A stretch of DNA of 11,604 nt from Peptococcaceae bacterium (GTDB taxonomy: Bacteria; Bacillota; Peptococcia; DRI-13; UBA5745). A program made the position numbers and the translations under genes. The notes beneath the pieces were generated by a model, which saw only the letters and a list, made by a program, of their open reading frames with translations, made no database searches and was not told the DNA's origin. The stretch spans positions 1 through 11,604 of the forward strand of contig JAISDM010000208.1 of the NCBI GenBank assembly GCA_031264885.1, written 5' to 3'. Shown here piece by piece: positions 1-6,542 of the stretch. Every line of letters begins with the position of its first letter. Within the stretch, counting starts at the first letter, position 1.

Positions 1-2
1 CC

Positions 3-1286
3 GCTCCCGCCACTCCCCCCGCGTCAGGCGGCGGTGGCGGCGGGATATCCGGCGGAGGCGGCGGCGCGGCTGCTTCAGGATTATGGGCGGCCCCCGTGGC
101 AAGCATGGATATATCCGTGGACTATTCCCAGTCCGGTGGCGCCGCCACACTGATCCTTCCGGACAGCAAGATCAACAGTATTATTGAAAGAACCCGGGAA
201 CAATCGAAAAGCCTGGTAACCATCGACCTCTCCGGAGCGGCAAACGCCACCTCCGCGGGCATCCCTAAGACCGCGCTCAGCGGACTGGCGGAAGCGGGCC
301 TGTCGGTGGAAGTCAGACTGCCCCAGGGATCTGTCGCGTTGTCCGCCGCGGCGGCGCGATCCGCGGCGGCGCAGGCAGCGGGAAACAATCTCTCCGTCGG
401 TGTGAGATCCGTGAGCCCCGCCTCCCTGAACACCCGCCAGCAGGCGGCGGTCAAAAGCGCGTCAGTCTACGACGTTTCATTGACAAGCAATAATCATGAT
501 ATTGCGGATCTAAGCGGCGGACTGGTCACCGTCACTCTCCCCTATACCCTCAAATCCAGCGAAAAATCCGCCGACATGGCGGTCTGGCGCTTGGACGGCG
601 GCGGCGATACCCAGAAGATGAACGCCGCGTATGACACCCCGGCCGGAAGGATGATCTTCACCACAGACCATCTCTCCCTGTATATCATAGGCGTCGATCC
701 GGGGCAGCCGCAGCCGGCCGGAAGCGCCGCGTGGACGAACCCCTTCGGCGATGTGAAAGCAAGCGACTGGTTCTACGGCGATGTGGCCTACGCGCACGCC
801 GCCGGACTCTTCGGCGGGGTAAGCGCCGGCGCGTTCAGCCCCAACACCCCCATGAGCCGCGCCATGCTGGTAACGGTCATCGGCAGACTGGCGGGCGCCG
901 GCGCCGGCGGTTACGCCAACGCAAGCAGCTTCAGCGACGTCGCCGCCGGGCAGTATTACGCGCCCTATGTGGCCTGGGCCCACGCCAACGCCATCGTCAA
1001 CGGCGTAAGTGATTCCGCCTTCGCGCCCGACGCGCCGGTCAGCAGACAGGATCTGGCCGTGATGCTGATGAATTATGTGCGGTTCACAGGCAAGCTCCTG
1101 CCCGTGAAACAGGCATACGGCGGCTTCGCGGACAGCGCGGATATCGCCGCTTACGCCAGACCGGCGGTAGAAGCCCTTTATCAGGCGGGAATCATCGGCG
1201 GCAAACCCGACAACCGCTTCGACCCCGGCGGCAGCGCCACACGCGCCGAAGTCGCGGCGATCCTGCGCAGGTTTAACGAAGCGTAA
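3..1286 (+). CDS. SLH-domain surface protein, C-terminal part (5' end outside window)
   Basis: This is the C-terminal part of a cell-surface protein held on the wall by S-layer homology domains. The frame is open to the window edge: codons before the first GTG (96) encode a Gly-rich stretch, so that GTG is almost certainly internal. Next comes a region without recognised catalytic motifs (about 105-700), ending in a TVTLPYTL...FTTDHLSLYIIG segment of the kind that often precedes SLH repeats in clostridial surface proteins. Three SLH domains follow, at about 741-899, 927-1091 and 1119-1277. Each has the F-x-D-V/A start, an aromatic W/Y-A-x-x-A/G-I/L-x-G core, a F-x-P step and a final S/T-R helix (MSRAML, VSRQDL, ATRAEV). 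Three C-terminal SLH domains usually bind pyruvylated secondary wall polymer. The function of the missing N-terminal part is unknown. The gene converges on ispH-rpsA. Confidence 0.88.
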   Translation, partial: APATPPASGGGGGGISGGGGGAAASGLWAAPVASMDISVDYSQSGGAATLILPDSKINSIIERTREQSKSLVTIDLSGAANATSAGIPKTALSGLAEAGLSVEVRLPQGSVALSAAAARSAAAQAAGNNLSVGVRSVSPASLNTRQQAAVKSASVYDVSLTSNNHDIADLSGGLVTVTLPYTLKSSEKSADMAVWRLDGGGDTQKMNAAYDTPAGRMIFTTDHLSLYIIGVDPGQPQPAGSAAWTNPFGDVKASDWFYGDVAYAHAAGLFGGVSAGAFSPNTPMSRAMLVTVIGRLAGAGAGGYANASSFSDVAAGQYYAPYVAWAHANAIVNGVSDSAFAPDAPVSRQDLAVMLMNYVRFTGKLLPVKQAYGGFADSADIAAYARPAVEALYQAGIIGGKPDNRFDPGGSATRAEVAAILRRFNEA

Positions 1287-1333
1287 TATCGTGAACGCAA
1301 TATATACCGTGCCGCGGTTCGTTGTTTGAAAAA

Positions 1334-1400
1334 ATTCCCCTCCTTGGAGGGGTGGTTCCGTCGGCCACGCACCACCCCTGCCCCTCCCAGGAGGGGGAAT
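1334..1400. repeat. GGAGGGG-type imperfect palindrome
   Basis: The segment starts ATTCCCCTCC and ends with its imperfect reverse complement (GGAGGGGGAAT). Inside each arm are smaller TCC/GGA palindromes and a GGTGGT/ACCACC pair. The transcript would fold into a long branched hairpin. It lies 48 bp after the SLH gene stop and has no T-tract, so it looks like a dispersed intergenic element rather than a standard terminator, though it may protect or end the SLH mRNA. No second copy was seen in this window. Confidence 0.6.
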
Positions 1401-1433
1401 AAAAGACGCCTGATCTCTGAAACCCGCGTCCGC

Positions 1434-1462
1434 AAAGACGGGCGGCAGAATGCCGCCCCTAC
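1434..1462 (+). repeat. GC-hairpin element, copy 1 (single arm)
   Basis: The core GGGCGGCAGAATGCCGCCC (1440-1458) is a perfect 8-bp stem with a GAA loop, preceded by AAAGAC and followed by CTAC. The next bases (ACATATACATCATTCACGGT) match the interior of the doublet at 7799-7882, but no inverted second arm follows. This looks like a truncated copy of the same element. Confidence 0.8.
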
Positions 1463-1517
1463 ATATACATCATTCACGGTCCCGTAACCATGGAATATTT
1501 TTAAAAAAAAATTCGTA

Positions 1518-1546
1518 TTGACAAAACATTCGCTTCGTGTTATCTT
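1518..1546 (+). promoter_or_regulatory. Near-consensus housekeeping promoter in convergent gap
   Basis: TTGACA (1518-1523) is a perfect -35 box. A 17-base spacer separates it from TATCTT (1541-1546), a 5/6 -10 box. An A/T-rich upstream stretch (about 1497-1514) could act as an UP element. It points away from the SLH gene and toward the 3' end of ispH-rpsA, with no protein gene downstream before the terminator at 1618-1666, so it appears to drive a non-coding transcript. Confidence 0.65.
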
Positions 1547-1552
1547 AATCTT

Positions 1553-1667
1553 GCCAGCAGATAGTGCATCAATTTCTGGGGCATAAACATCCTTTCCTTA
1601 CATTCCTTGGATTCATTACAGAAAAGCCGGGCTTTCAGCCAGCCCGGCTTTTCTGTGGTTTTTTTTA
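1553..1667 (+). ncRNA. Candidate small RNA of about 115 nt between convergent genes
   Basis: A strong promoter (1518-1546) predicts transcription from about 1553, and a 16-bp perfect stem followed by eight T residues ends it at about 1667. The body has no credible coding region: the frame starting GTG at 1564 lacks a ribosome binding site and runs antisense into ispH-rpsA. The middle (about 1588-1612) is C/U-rich with repeated TCCTT/TTCCTT motifs, resembling the exposed anti-Shine-Dalgarno segments of many Gram-positive regulatory RNAs. It also overlaps the 3' UTR of ispH-rpsA in antisense. No known RNA family was recognised. A decayed leader left by a lost gene is an alternative. Confidence 0.45.
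1618..1666. terminator. Intrinsic terminator, probably shared by both strands
   Basis: A perfect 16-bp inverted repeat (1618-1633 and 1641-1656, arm ACAGAAAAGCCGGGCT) encloses a 7-base loop. On the plus strand it is followed by GG and eight T residues. On the minus strand the hairpin lies just after the ispH-rpsA stop (1686) and its own A/T-rich arm ends in TTTTCTGT, so it can plausibly end both transcripts. Confidence 0.85.
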
Positions 1668-1685
1668 TATTGCGTACATCCCGTC

Positions 1686-4184
1686 CTATTCTTCATCGGA
1701 TTCGTCTTCATCGAACCCGACCGCGCCGCCGCCTGTTTCTTCCAGAGACCGCCCAAGAGGCTGCTCCAGGGGCTCAAGAGGCGTCCCCGCCCCCGCCGCG
1801 TCCGCCGCCTTCGCCGCCGCGTACTCCAGCATATCCGCGCCCGCGGCGTCCGCCACAGTCGCCGGCTCGTCCTCCGGCTGCCCGTCCAAAGCTTGCTGAA
1901 CCGCTTCCGCTTCCCTATCCGCCTCGGCGTCCTTGACGCTTAAACTGACGCGCCTTCTTTCCAGATCGATATCCAGGATTTTGACATTGACTTGCTGCCC
2001 TGCCGTAATCACCTCATCCACCTTGGACACCCGGAAATTGGCCAGATGAGAGATATGCGCCAGCCCCTCTACGCCCGGTTCCAGCTCGATAAACGCGCCG
2101 AAAGCCACAGTCCGCATGACCTTACCCTTGAAGGTTTCGCCCACAGGGTATTTGGTGTCGAGGGTATCCCACGGATTGGGAAGCAGCTGCTTCAATCCCA
2201 GAGATACCTTCTCTTTCTCCCGGTCGGTTTTGAGAATGAAAACCTCGATCTCCTCATTGACGCTGACCACATCCGAAGGCTTGTTGACCTTGCCCCAGCC
2301 CATTTCCGACACATGCAGCAAACCGTCCACACCGCCCAAATCCACAAAGGCGCCGAAATCCGTAAGCCGCCTGATGATGCCTTTCCGAACCTCTCCCTCC
2401 TGAATGCTTCCCCAGAACTCTGCCTTCTTCTCCTTATATTCCGTTTCCAGAACAATCCTCTGAGACAAAACCACCTTTCTGGAGGATTTGTTCAATTCGA
2501 TGATCCTCATCCGGAGCGTCTGATGCAGGTAATCGTTCAGGTTCTTGACAAAGGAACGGGACACCTGCGAGGCGGGCACAAAGCCGCGAATGCCCACATC
2601 CACCAACAAACCGCCCTTCACCACCTCAATGACAGGCGCTTCGATGATTTCACCTTTTTCGTAGGATTCTTCCAATTTATTTAATCTCTCTTCAAAAATC
2701 ACATTTTTATGGGAAAGGACGATGTTGCCCTCCCGGTCTTCCTTCAAAACCTCGCATTTTATTTCATCCCCGATTTGGAAGAAAGTCAACGGGTCCACCT
2801 TCGTGAACGCCAGTTCCGAAGCGGGAATCACGCCTTCCGATTTGTGCCCGATATCCACCAGTATCTCGTCGGAAGAGATCTTAACGACCGTCCCGGTCAC
2901 AATGTCTCCGGGATTGAATTCCCGGCAGCCCATTTCCGCTTCCATTTCAGAGAAACTGCCTTCCCCGGCGCCGTCTTCATCGTCCCGGTCCGCACTGTCT
3001 TCCCCAGAGCTGTCTTCCGCCTCCCGGACCGTCCCCGTCCCCGTACCGGCAGCTCCCACAGGGGCGGCGCTCACTTCCGCGTCCTGCCCCGCGCCCGCTC
3101 CCACAGGGGCAGCGCTCGCTTCCGCGTCCTGACTCACATCCGCTTCCCCAGAGGCAACGCTCACTTCCGCGGCGCTGTCTTCCGCCGCGTCCTGGTTCAT
3201 ATTTTTCTCCGAATTTTGATTCGAATTTTCTTCCATGTTTTGGTTCAGATTTTCTTCAATATTTTGATTCGTAATCTCTCCCATGTCCTGATTCATACCC
3301 TCTTCCATGTCTTGATCCGACCTGTTTTCCAACTCTTGATCTTTAAACTCTTCCATCTTATCCATAACCTCCTTGATTATCCACTCAGGAGTCGAGGCCC
3401 CCGCTGTGATCCCAACCGTCTCAATCCCATCGAACCATTCCGATTTTATTTCTCCGGCACTCTCAACGATCCACGCCTTCTTCCCCTGGTTTTGACAAAA
3501 CTCCTTCAGTTTGGTCGTATTTGAACTTCCCCTGTCGCCGGCCACAAGAAACGCGTCGACGCCGGGCGCCAATTCCTCCGCCGCGCGCACCCGCTCCTCG
3601 GTGGCGGAACAGATCGTCGTCAAAACGGAAGGTTCATACCCTTTATTCTTAATGCGCTCAATTAGCCTCGAAAAACGCCGGCGGCTTTCGGTGGTTTGAG
3701 CCATCACCGCCAGTCTGGAACCCAGAACCAAACCCTCCAGGTCCCGCTCGCTTTGAAGTACAATACACCGGCCACAGCTCCATTCCTGATAAGACTTGAC
3801 CTCCGGATGCTCCGGATCCCCCAGAATAAGAACCTGATAATCATTCCTGATATACTCGGAGGCCAGCTGCTGCGCCTTCAATACCTGCGGACAAGTCGCG
3901 TCCACAACCCGGCAGCCCATCTCATCCAATCTCGCGTAGACACTGGGCCCGGCGCCGTGGCTGCGGACCACTACCGTCTTCCCGCGGGGCAGCGCCTCAA
4001 TGGATATGGGGGATATGGGAACGATCCCCTCCTCCCGTAACGCCGCCACCACCCGCGCGTTGTGTATCAAGGGACCCAATGTATAGATGTCCTCCCCCGT
4101 CCGCTTAACCGTTTCGCGCGCCATGCTCACCGCTCTGGACACGCCATAGCAGAAGCCGGAACGCTTCGCCCGGGATATCTTCAA
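1686..4184 (-). CDS. ispH: Bifunctional 4-hydroxy-3-methylbut-2-enyl diphosphate reductase / ribosomal protein S1
   Basis: This 832-residue fusion joins IspH (LytB), the [4Fe-4S] enzyme making IPP and DMAPP in the last step of the MEP isoprenoid pathway, to an S1-type RNA-binding protein. Residues 1-280 are IspH: the cluster cysteines are C12 (GFCYGV), C98 (DATCP) and C192 (TICSAT), with active-site candidates H41, H126, E128, the SSN at 220-222 and S264. Four S1 domains follow at about 423-493, 511-577, 597-665 and 682-751. The last two carry the RGxV/FGAFV-D/E-L...GLxHxS pattern. This architecture is known from Clostridia. Odd points are a roughly 140-residue repetitive linker (281-420) and an acidic tail (752-832). 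The start is TTG, overlapping the plsC stop by 4 bp, with AGGGGTGG as ribosome binding site. It is last in the operon, before the terminator at 1618-1656. Confidence 0.95.
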   Translation of the reverse strand: MKISRAKRSGFCYGVSRAVSMARETVKRTGEDIYTLGPLIHNARVVAALREEGIVPISPISIEALPRGKTVVVRSHGAGPSVYARLDEMGCRVVDATCPQVLKAQQLASEYIRNDYQVLILGDPEHPEVKSYQEWSCGRCIVLQSERDLEGLVLGSRLAVMAQTTESRRRFSRLIERIKNKGYEPSVLTTICSATEERVRAAEELAPGVDAFLVAGDRGSSNTTKLKEFCQNQGKKAWIVESAGEIKSEWFDGIETVGITAGASTPEWIIKEVMDKMEEFKDQELENRSDQDMEEGMNQDMGEITNQNIEENLNQNMEENSNQNSEKNMNQDAAEDSAAEVSVASGEADVSQDAEASAAPVGAGAGQDAEVSAAPVGAAGTGTGTVREAEDSSGEDSADRDDEDGAGEGSFSEMEAEMGCREFNPGDIVTGTVVKISSDEILVDIGHKSEGVIPASELAFTKVDPLTFFQIGDEIKCEVLKEDREGNIVLSHKNVIFEERLNKLEESYEKGEIIEAPVIEVVKGGLLVDVGIRGFVPASQVSRSFVKNLNDYLHQTLRMRIIELNKSSRKVVLSQRIVLETEYKEKKAEFWGSIQEGEVRKGIIRRLTDFGAFVDLGGVDGLLHVSEMGWGKVNKPSDVVSVNEEIEVFILKTDREKEKVSLGLKQLLPNPWDTLDTKYPVGETFKGKVMRTVAFGAFIELEPGVEGLAHISHLANFRVSKVDEVITAGQQVNVKILDIDLERRRVSLSVKDAEADREAEAVQQALDGQPEDEPATVADAAGADMLEYAAAKAADAAGAGTPLEPLEQPLGRSLEETGGGAVGFDEDESDEE
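3042..3134 (-). repeat. 45-bp direct repeat in the IspH–S1 linker
   Basis: Two near-identical 15-residue units, QDAEASAAPVGAGAG and QDAEVSAAPVGAAGT (residues 352-381), lie in tandem. A more degenerate relative (EVSVASGEADVSQD) precedes them. The Ala/Gly-rich, acidic composition suggests a flexible spacer. It is in frame and should vary in copy number between strains. Confidence 0.75.
3174..3317 (-). repeat. 24-bp tandem repeat in the IspH–S1 linker
   Basis: Glutamine falls at residues 291, 299, 307, 315, 323 and 331, an exact 8-residue period with consensus (N/D)-Q-(N/D)-M-E-E-N-x. Six units make an Asn/Gln/Glu-rich, probably disordered segment right after the IspH domain. The units differ by point changes but keep the frame. 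Such minisatellites can expand or contract without a frameshift. Confidence 0.85.
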
Positions 4185-4792
4185 CCGGATCCACCCCTGT
4201 CCAAAAGAGCGGCGACATCATCGCGAAGCCGGGAAGAAATCTGATCCTCATCCTTCAGGCTGAGCTTTTTGCCGGAGTATTCCGCCAGCGTCACAGGCGT
4301 CCCCACCGACAGCCGAACCCTCCGCCTGAATCCGGACGGGAACAGATTCCGCGTGTTGCTTACCGCCGCCGGTATCAGCAAGGCGTTGGTTTTGGCCGCG
4401 AACATCACGGCGCCGGGACGGAAAGGCGCGATCTCACCTGTTAAACTTCTCCTGCCTTCGGGAAAAATCAAAATCAACTCCCCCTGTTTGAGCAAATCCG
4501 ATACTCGTTTTAACGCCTCCCGGTCCAACGCGCCCCGTTTGAGAGGGATCGCGTGAAGCAGCCGGGTCAGAATAGAAGAAAAAAAAGGATTTTTGAACAA
4601 TTCCGCCTTCGCCAGATAATATACGGGACGCTTCACCAAACCGCCGATAAAAACAGGATCCCAATTGCTGCGGTGGTTGGAAACCAGAATGGCGGCGCCT
4701 TTCTTGGGGATTTGACCGAGACCGGCCGTCTCCACCCGGTTGAATATCCGCAGAAACAAACCGACCAGAATCCGGAGAAAATTATATACCAC
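4181..4792 (-). CDS. plsC: 1-acyl-sn-glycerol-3-phosphate acyltransferase (PlsC/LPLAT family)
   Basis: This 203-residue membrane-associated enzyme is expected to acylate lysophosphatidic acid to phosphatidic acid in phospholipid synthesis. It shows the hydrophobic N-terminus of the family, the catalytic NHxSxxD box as NHRSNWD (H40, D45) and the FPEG glycerophosphate-binding box (110-113), here FPEGRRS instead of the commoner FPEGTRS. A PL-R block (83-86) and an I-P-A block (140-142) match motifs III and IV. The GTG start at 4792 lies inside the cmk 3' end (11-bp overlap), with AAAGGAG about 10 bases upstream. The stop overlaps the TTG of ispH-rpsA, so the two are translationally linked. The exact acyl donor and acceptor cannot be told from the sequence. 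Confidence 0.9.
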   Translation of the reverse strand: MVYNFLRILVGLFLRIFNRVETAGLGQIPKKGAAILVSNHRSNWDPVFIGGLVKRPVYYLAKAELFKNPFFSSILTRLLHAIPLKRGALDREALKRVSDLLKQGELILIFPEGRRSLTGEIAPFRPGAVMFAAKTNALLIPAAVSNTRNLFPSGFRRRVRLSVGTPVTLAEYSGKKLSLKDEDQISSRLRDDVAALLDRGGSG

Positions 4793-5486
4793 CTGGCTTA
4801 CGCTCCTTTTGGCATATTTCCAAAACAGCCGAAACCGTTTCCTCGAAACTCAGCCGCGACGTGTCCACCACCACCGCCTCGGGAACCCTGGTCAGCGGGC
4901 TGGCGTCCCGGCCGGCGTCCCGGACATCCCGGTTCCGCATCTCCTCCAGAAGATCCGGATATTCCTGCCGGATCCCCTTTTGGGTCAGTTCCAGCAAACG
5001 GCGGCGCGCCCTCTCTTCCAATGACGCGGTCAAAAAAATCTTGCGTTCCGCCTGAGGCAGTATCACAGCGGCCACATCCCGTCCGTCCATCACCACATCA
5101 CGCGCTCCCGCCAGGGCCCGCTGCTTCTCGACCATCACCCGCCGGACCGGGGCGTGGGCCGCCGTCCGCGAAACCAAACGGTCGATCTCCGGCGTCCGGA
5201 TCAGTCCGGTCACATCCGTCCCGCCGCACATGACCCGCTGAGCGCCGTCCGCCCCTCTGTGAAAACAGACGGACATGTCCCGCGCCAGAGAAGTCAAAGC
5301 CGCCGCGTCGTCCGGATCGACACCGTTTTGGACCGCCTTCCATGTCAGCGCCCGGTACATGGCGCCCGAATCAATATAAACAAAACCCAGCCGGTCGGCG
5401 ACAAATTTCGCCACAGTACTCTTGCCCGCGCCGGAAGGGCCGTCAATGGCAATCTGAATAATGTTCACATCCTTACATACCGTCAT
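4782..5486 (-). CDS. cmk: Cytidylate kinase
   Basis: This enzyme phosphorylates CMP and dCMP with ATP in pyrimidine salvage and CTP/dCTP supply. With the ATG at 5486 it has 234 residues, close to the family norm. It shows the P-loop GPSGAGKST (16-24), the YIDSGAMYRA substrate-binding block (37-46), the MDGRDVA block (133-139), an arginine-rich LID segment and the RDxxDxxRxxSPL signature (187-199). The start is uncertain: a GTG at 5468 would give MNIIQIAIDGP, the more typical N-terminus, but the AAGGA before it is only one base away. TTG 5528 and ATG 5522 are also in frame. No start has a textbook ribosome binding site. The 3' end overlaps plsC. It is separated from rluB by a mobile-element insertion and may need its own promoter. 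Confidence 0.93.
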   Translation of the reverse strand: MTVCKDVNIIQIAIDGPSGAGKSTVAKFVADRLGFVYIDSGAMYRALTWKAVQNGVDPDDAAALTSLARDMSVCFHRGADGAQRVMCGGTDVTGLIRTPEIDRLVSRTAAHAPVRRVMVEKQRALAGARDVVMDGRDVAAVILPQAERKIFLTASLEERARRRLLELTQKGIRQEYPDLLEEMRNRDVRDAGRDASPLTRVPEAVVVDTSRLSFEETVSAVLEICQKERKPGGI

Positions 5487-5562
5487 TATTTTACCACAAG
5501 AATCGGTGAAAAGCGATATCATTCCCAATGTTTTTTTATCAGAGAGATAACATCTGAATTTT

Positions 5563-5568
5563 ATTATA
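5563..5568 (-). promoter_or_regulatory. Possible -10 box upstream of cmk
   Basis: A perfect TATAAT in an A/T-rich stretch lies 77 bases before the chosen cmk start. At a 17-base spacing the -35 position does not match TTGACA, and no TGn extension precedes the box, so this is only a weak candidate. It would matter if the repeat insertion at the 3' end of rluB uncoupled cmk from the upstream operon. Confidence 0.25.
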
Positions 5569-5609
5569 GATTCACAAAAAAATCAAGTGATTACGACAAA
5601 TCATCTCCC

Positions 5610-5630
5610 TCTTTCAGCGCGCGGATTTCC
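5610..5630. repeat. 21-bp direct repeat, cmk-side copy
   Basis: It is identical over 21 bases to 5823-5843 and begins TCTTTCAGCGCGCGG. Read on the minus strand in the rluB frame, this copy encodes EIRALK and continues as EGDDLS then TAA (5591-5593), which looks like the original end of rluB. Confidence 0.9.
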
Positions 5631-5635
5631 GGGCC

Positions 5636-5753
5636 AGACTGTCCGAAAACGCACCCTAAATATTGCCAACACACAATATATGGGGTCATTCGGTTGAAAC
5701 GACACGCTATATATTGTGTTAACGATGCGATTTTTGACGTTTTCGGACGGTCT
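5636..5753. mobile_element. MITE-like hairpin element of about 118 bp
   Basis: The terminal inverted repeats AGACTGTCCGAAAACG (5636-5651) and CGTTTTCGGACGGTCT (5738-5753) match at 15 of 16 positions. Inside is a perfect 11-bp inverted repeat, ACACAATATAT (5671-5681) with 5709-5719. The whole unit could fold into one long hairpin and encodes nothing. It is part of the 192-bp insertion between the two 21-bp direct repeats. The source family is unknown, and no transposase lies in the window. Confidence 0.7.
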
Positions 5754-5754
5754 C

Positions 5755-5826
5755 GGGCGGCAGAATGCCGCCCCTACGGTACCGTGTATGCCGCATTTGT
5801 AGGGGCGGCATTCTGCCGCCCGTCTT
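5755..5826. repeat. GC-hairpin doublet (copies 2 and 3)
   Basis: GGGCGGCAGAATGCCGCCC at 5755-5773 faces its reverse complement at 5803-5821. The two inner CTAC/GTAG ends face each other across about 21 bases. The second arm ends with GTCTTT, as at 7874-7879. Read on the minus strand, the interior carries the CACGGT word shared with the copies at 1463 and 7821. The rluB stop codon (5774-5776) is supplied by this element. Confidence 0.85.
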
Positions 5827-6526
5827 TCAGCGCGCGGATTTCCTCTTCCGTCAATTTGCGCAAAGCGCCGGCCGGCAAATCCGACAGCTGTACCGGCCCG
5901 ATGGCCACGCGCTTCAATTCCAGGACGGAGAGATCCGCGGCCAGACACATCCGGCGTATCTGCCTTTTTTTGCCCTCGCGCAGAATAAACTCAAGGACCG
6001 CCCCGCCCTCGGCCGCGGAGAGCTTCCGCACCCCCGCGGGCAGAGTCCGCGATCCGTCCTCCAGCACGACCCCCTGCCGCAATTGCCGGAGTTTGTGAGC
6101 GTTCACTGTGCCGCCGGCCGTCACGATGTATTTTTTTTCGACCTTATATCTGGGATGGATCAGCCGGTTGGCCAATTCCCCGTCATTGGTCAGAAGCAGC
6201 AGCCCCTCGGACATCAGATCCAGCCTGCCCACCGGGAAGAGGCCCAACCCCCCGGGGATATAGCGGCTCAAGTCGGGCCGGCCCCTGGAATCGCTCAGAG
6301 CGGTCAATACCCCCTTGGGTTTGTGAAACGCGTAATAAAGTTTCTCCCGGACCGGCGTGAGGATTTGATCCCGAAGCTCCACCCGGTCCTGCCCGGGGTC
6401 GATCTGAACGCCCATTTCGGTGACGGTCCGCCCGTTGACGCGGACTTGTCCCATAGCGATCAGGCTTTCCGCCTTTCTGCGGGAAGCCGCGCCGCACCGG
6501 GCGATGTATTTATGCAGCCGTTCCAA
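5774..6526 (-). CDS. rluB: 23S rRNA pseudouridine synthase RluB family, C-terminus rewritten by an insertion
   Basis: This enzyme isomerises uridine to pseudouridine in 23S rRNA (around U2605 in E. coli numbering for RluB). The 250-residue product starts with an S4 RNA-binding domain (about 1-60, ERLHKYIARCGAASRRKAE). The catalytic domain has GRLD (100-103, catalytic D103) followed by SEGLLLLTNDG, then KKYIV and a GKKRQIRRM motif. The start is TTG at 6526, since the nearby ATG (6530) is out of frame; GGGGCGGG precedes it by about 8 bases. It lies 16 bp after spmB. The last 16 residues (DGRQNAAPTNAAYTVP) come from the GC-hairpin element. The probable old ending, EGDDLS-stop, survives beyond the insertion at 5591. 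The catalytic core is intact, so function is probably kept. RluB versus RluF/RsuA specificity is inferred from similarity. Confidence 0.9.
   Translation of the reverse strand: MERLHKYIARCGAASRRKAESLIAMGQVRVNGRTVTEMGVQIDPGQDRVELRDQILTPVREKLYYAFHKPKGVLTALSDSRGRPDLSRYIPGGLGLFPVGRLDLMSEGLLLLTNDGELANRLIHPRYKVEKKYIVTAGGTVNAHKLRQLRQGVVLEDGSRTLPAGVRKLSAAEGGAVLEFILREGKKRQIRRMCLAADLSVLELKRVAIGPVQLSDLPAGALRKLTEEEIRALKDGRQNAAPTNAAYTVP
5823..5843. repeat. 21-bp direct repeat, rluB-side copy
   Basis: Perfect copy of 5610-5630. It lies inside the rluB coding region, where it encodes the EIRALK part, and marks the point where the gene's 3' end was displaced by inserted DNA. The two copies are offset by 213 bp, a multiple of three. 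Confidence 0.9.
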
Positions 6527-6542
6527 ACATATCCCGCCCCAC

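Noticed and set aside
96..98. GTG as the start of the SLH protein
   Set aside because: The same frame is open upstream to the window edge and encodes a Gly-rich linker, there is no ribosome binding site, and a secretion signal would be required.
1334..1400. Palindrome as the intrinsic terminator of the SLH gene
   Set aside because: No T-tract follows either strand of the hairpin. It fits a dispersed repeat better, although an effect on the mRNA end is possible.
1564..1936. Plus-strand ORFs of 109-111 codons over the terminator and ispH-rpsA 3' end
   Set aside because: They run antisense through the acidic S1 tail, giving Ser/Pro-rich composition, with no ribosome binding site. The terminator hairpin lies inside them.
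2709..3524. 271-residue plus-strand ORF opposite the IspH–S1 linker
   Set aside because: Its apparent repeats mirror the linker minisatellite on the other strand, and it has no domain or translation signal of its own.
5601..5948. 115-residue minus-strand ORF through the rluB 3' region
   Set aside because: It overlaps rluB in another frame and is mostly translated repeat DNA, including both 21-bp copies. It has no ribosome binding site or domain.
4553..6098. Long plus-strand ORFs opposite plsC, cmk and the rluB 3' end
   Set aside because: These are Pro/Arg-rich shadow frames in GC-rich DNA opposite well-supported genes.
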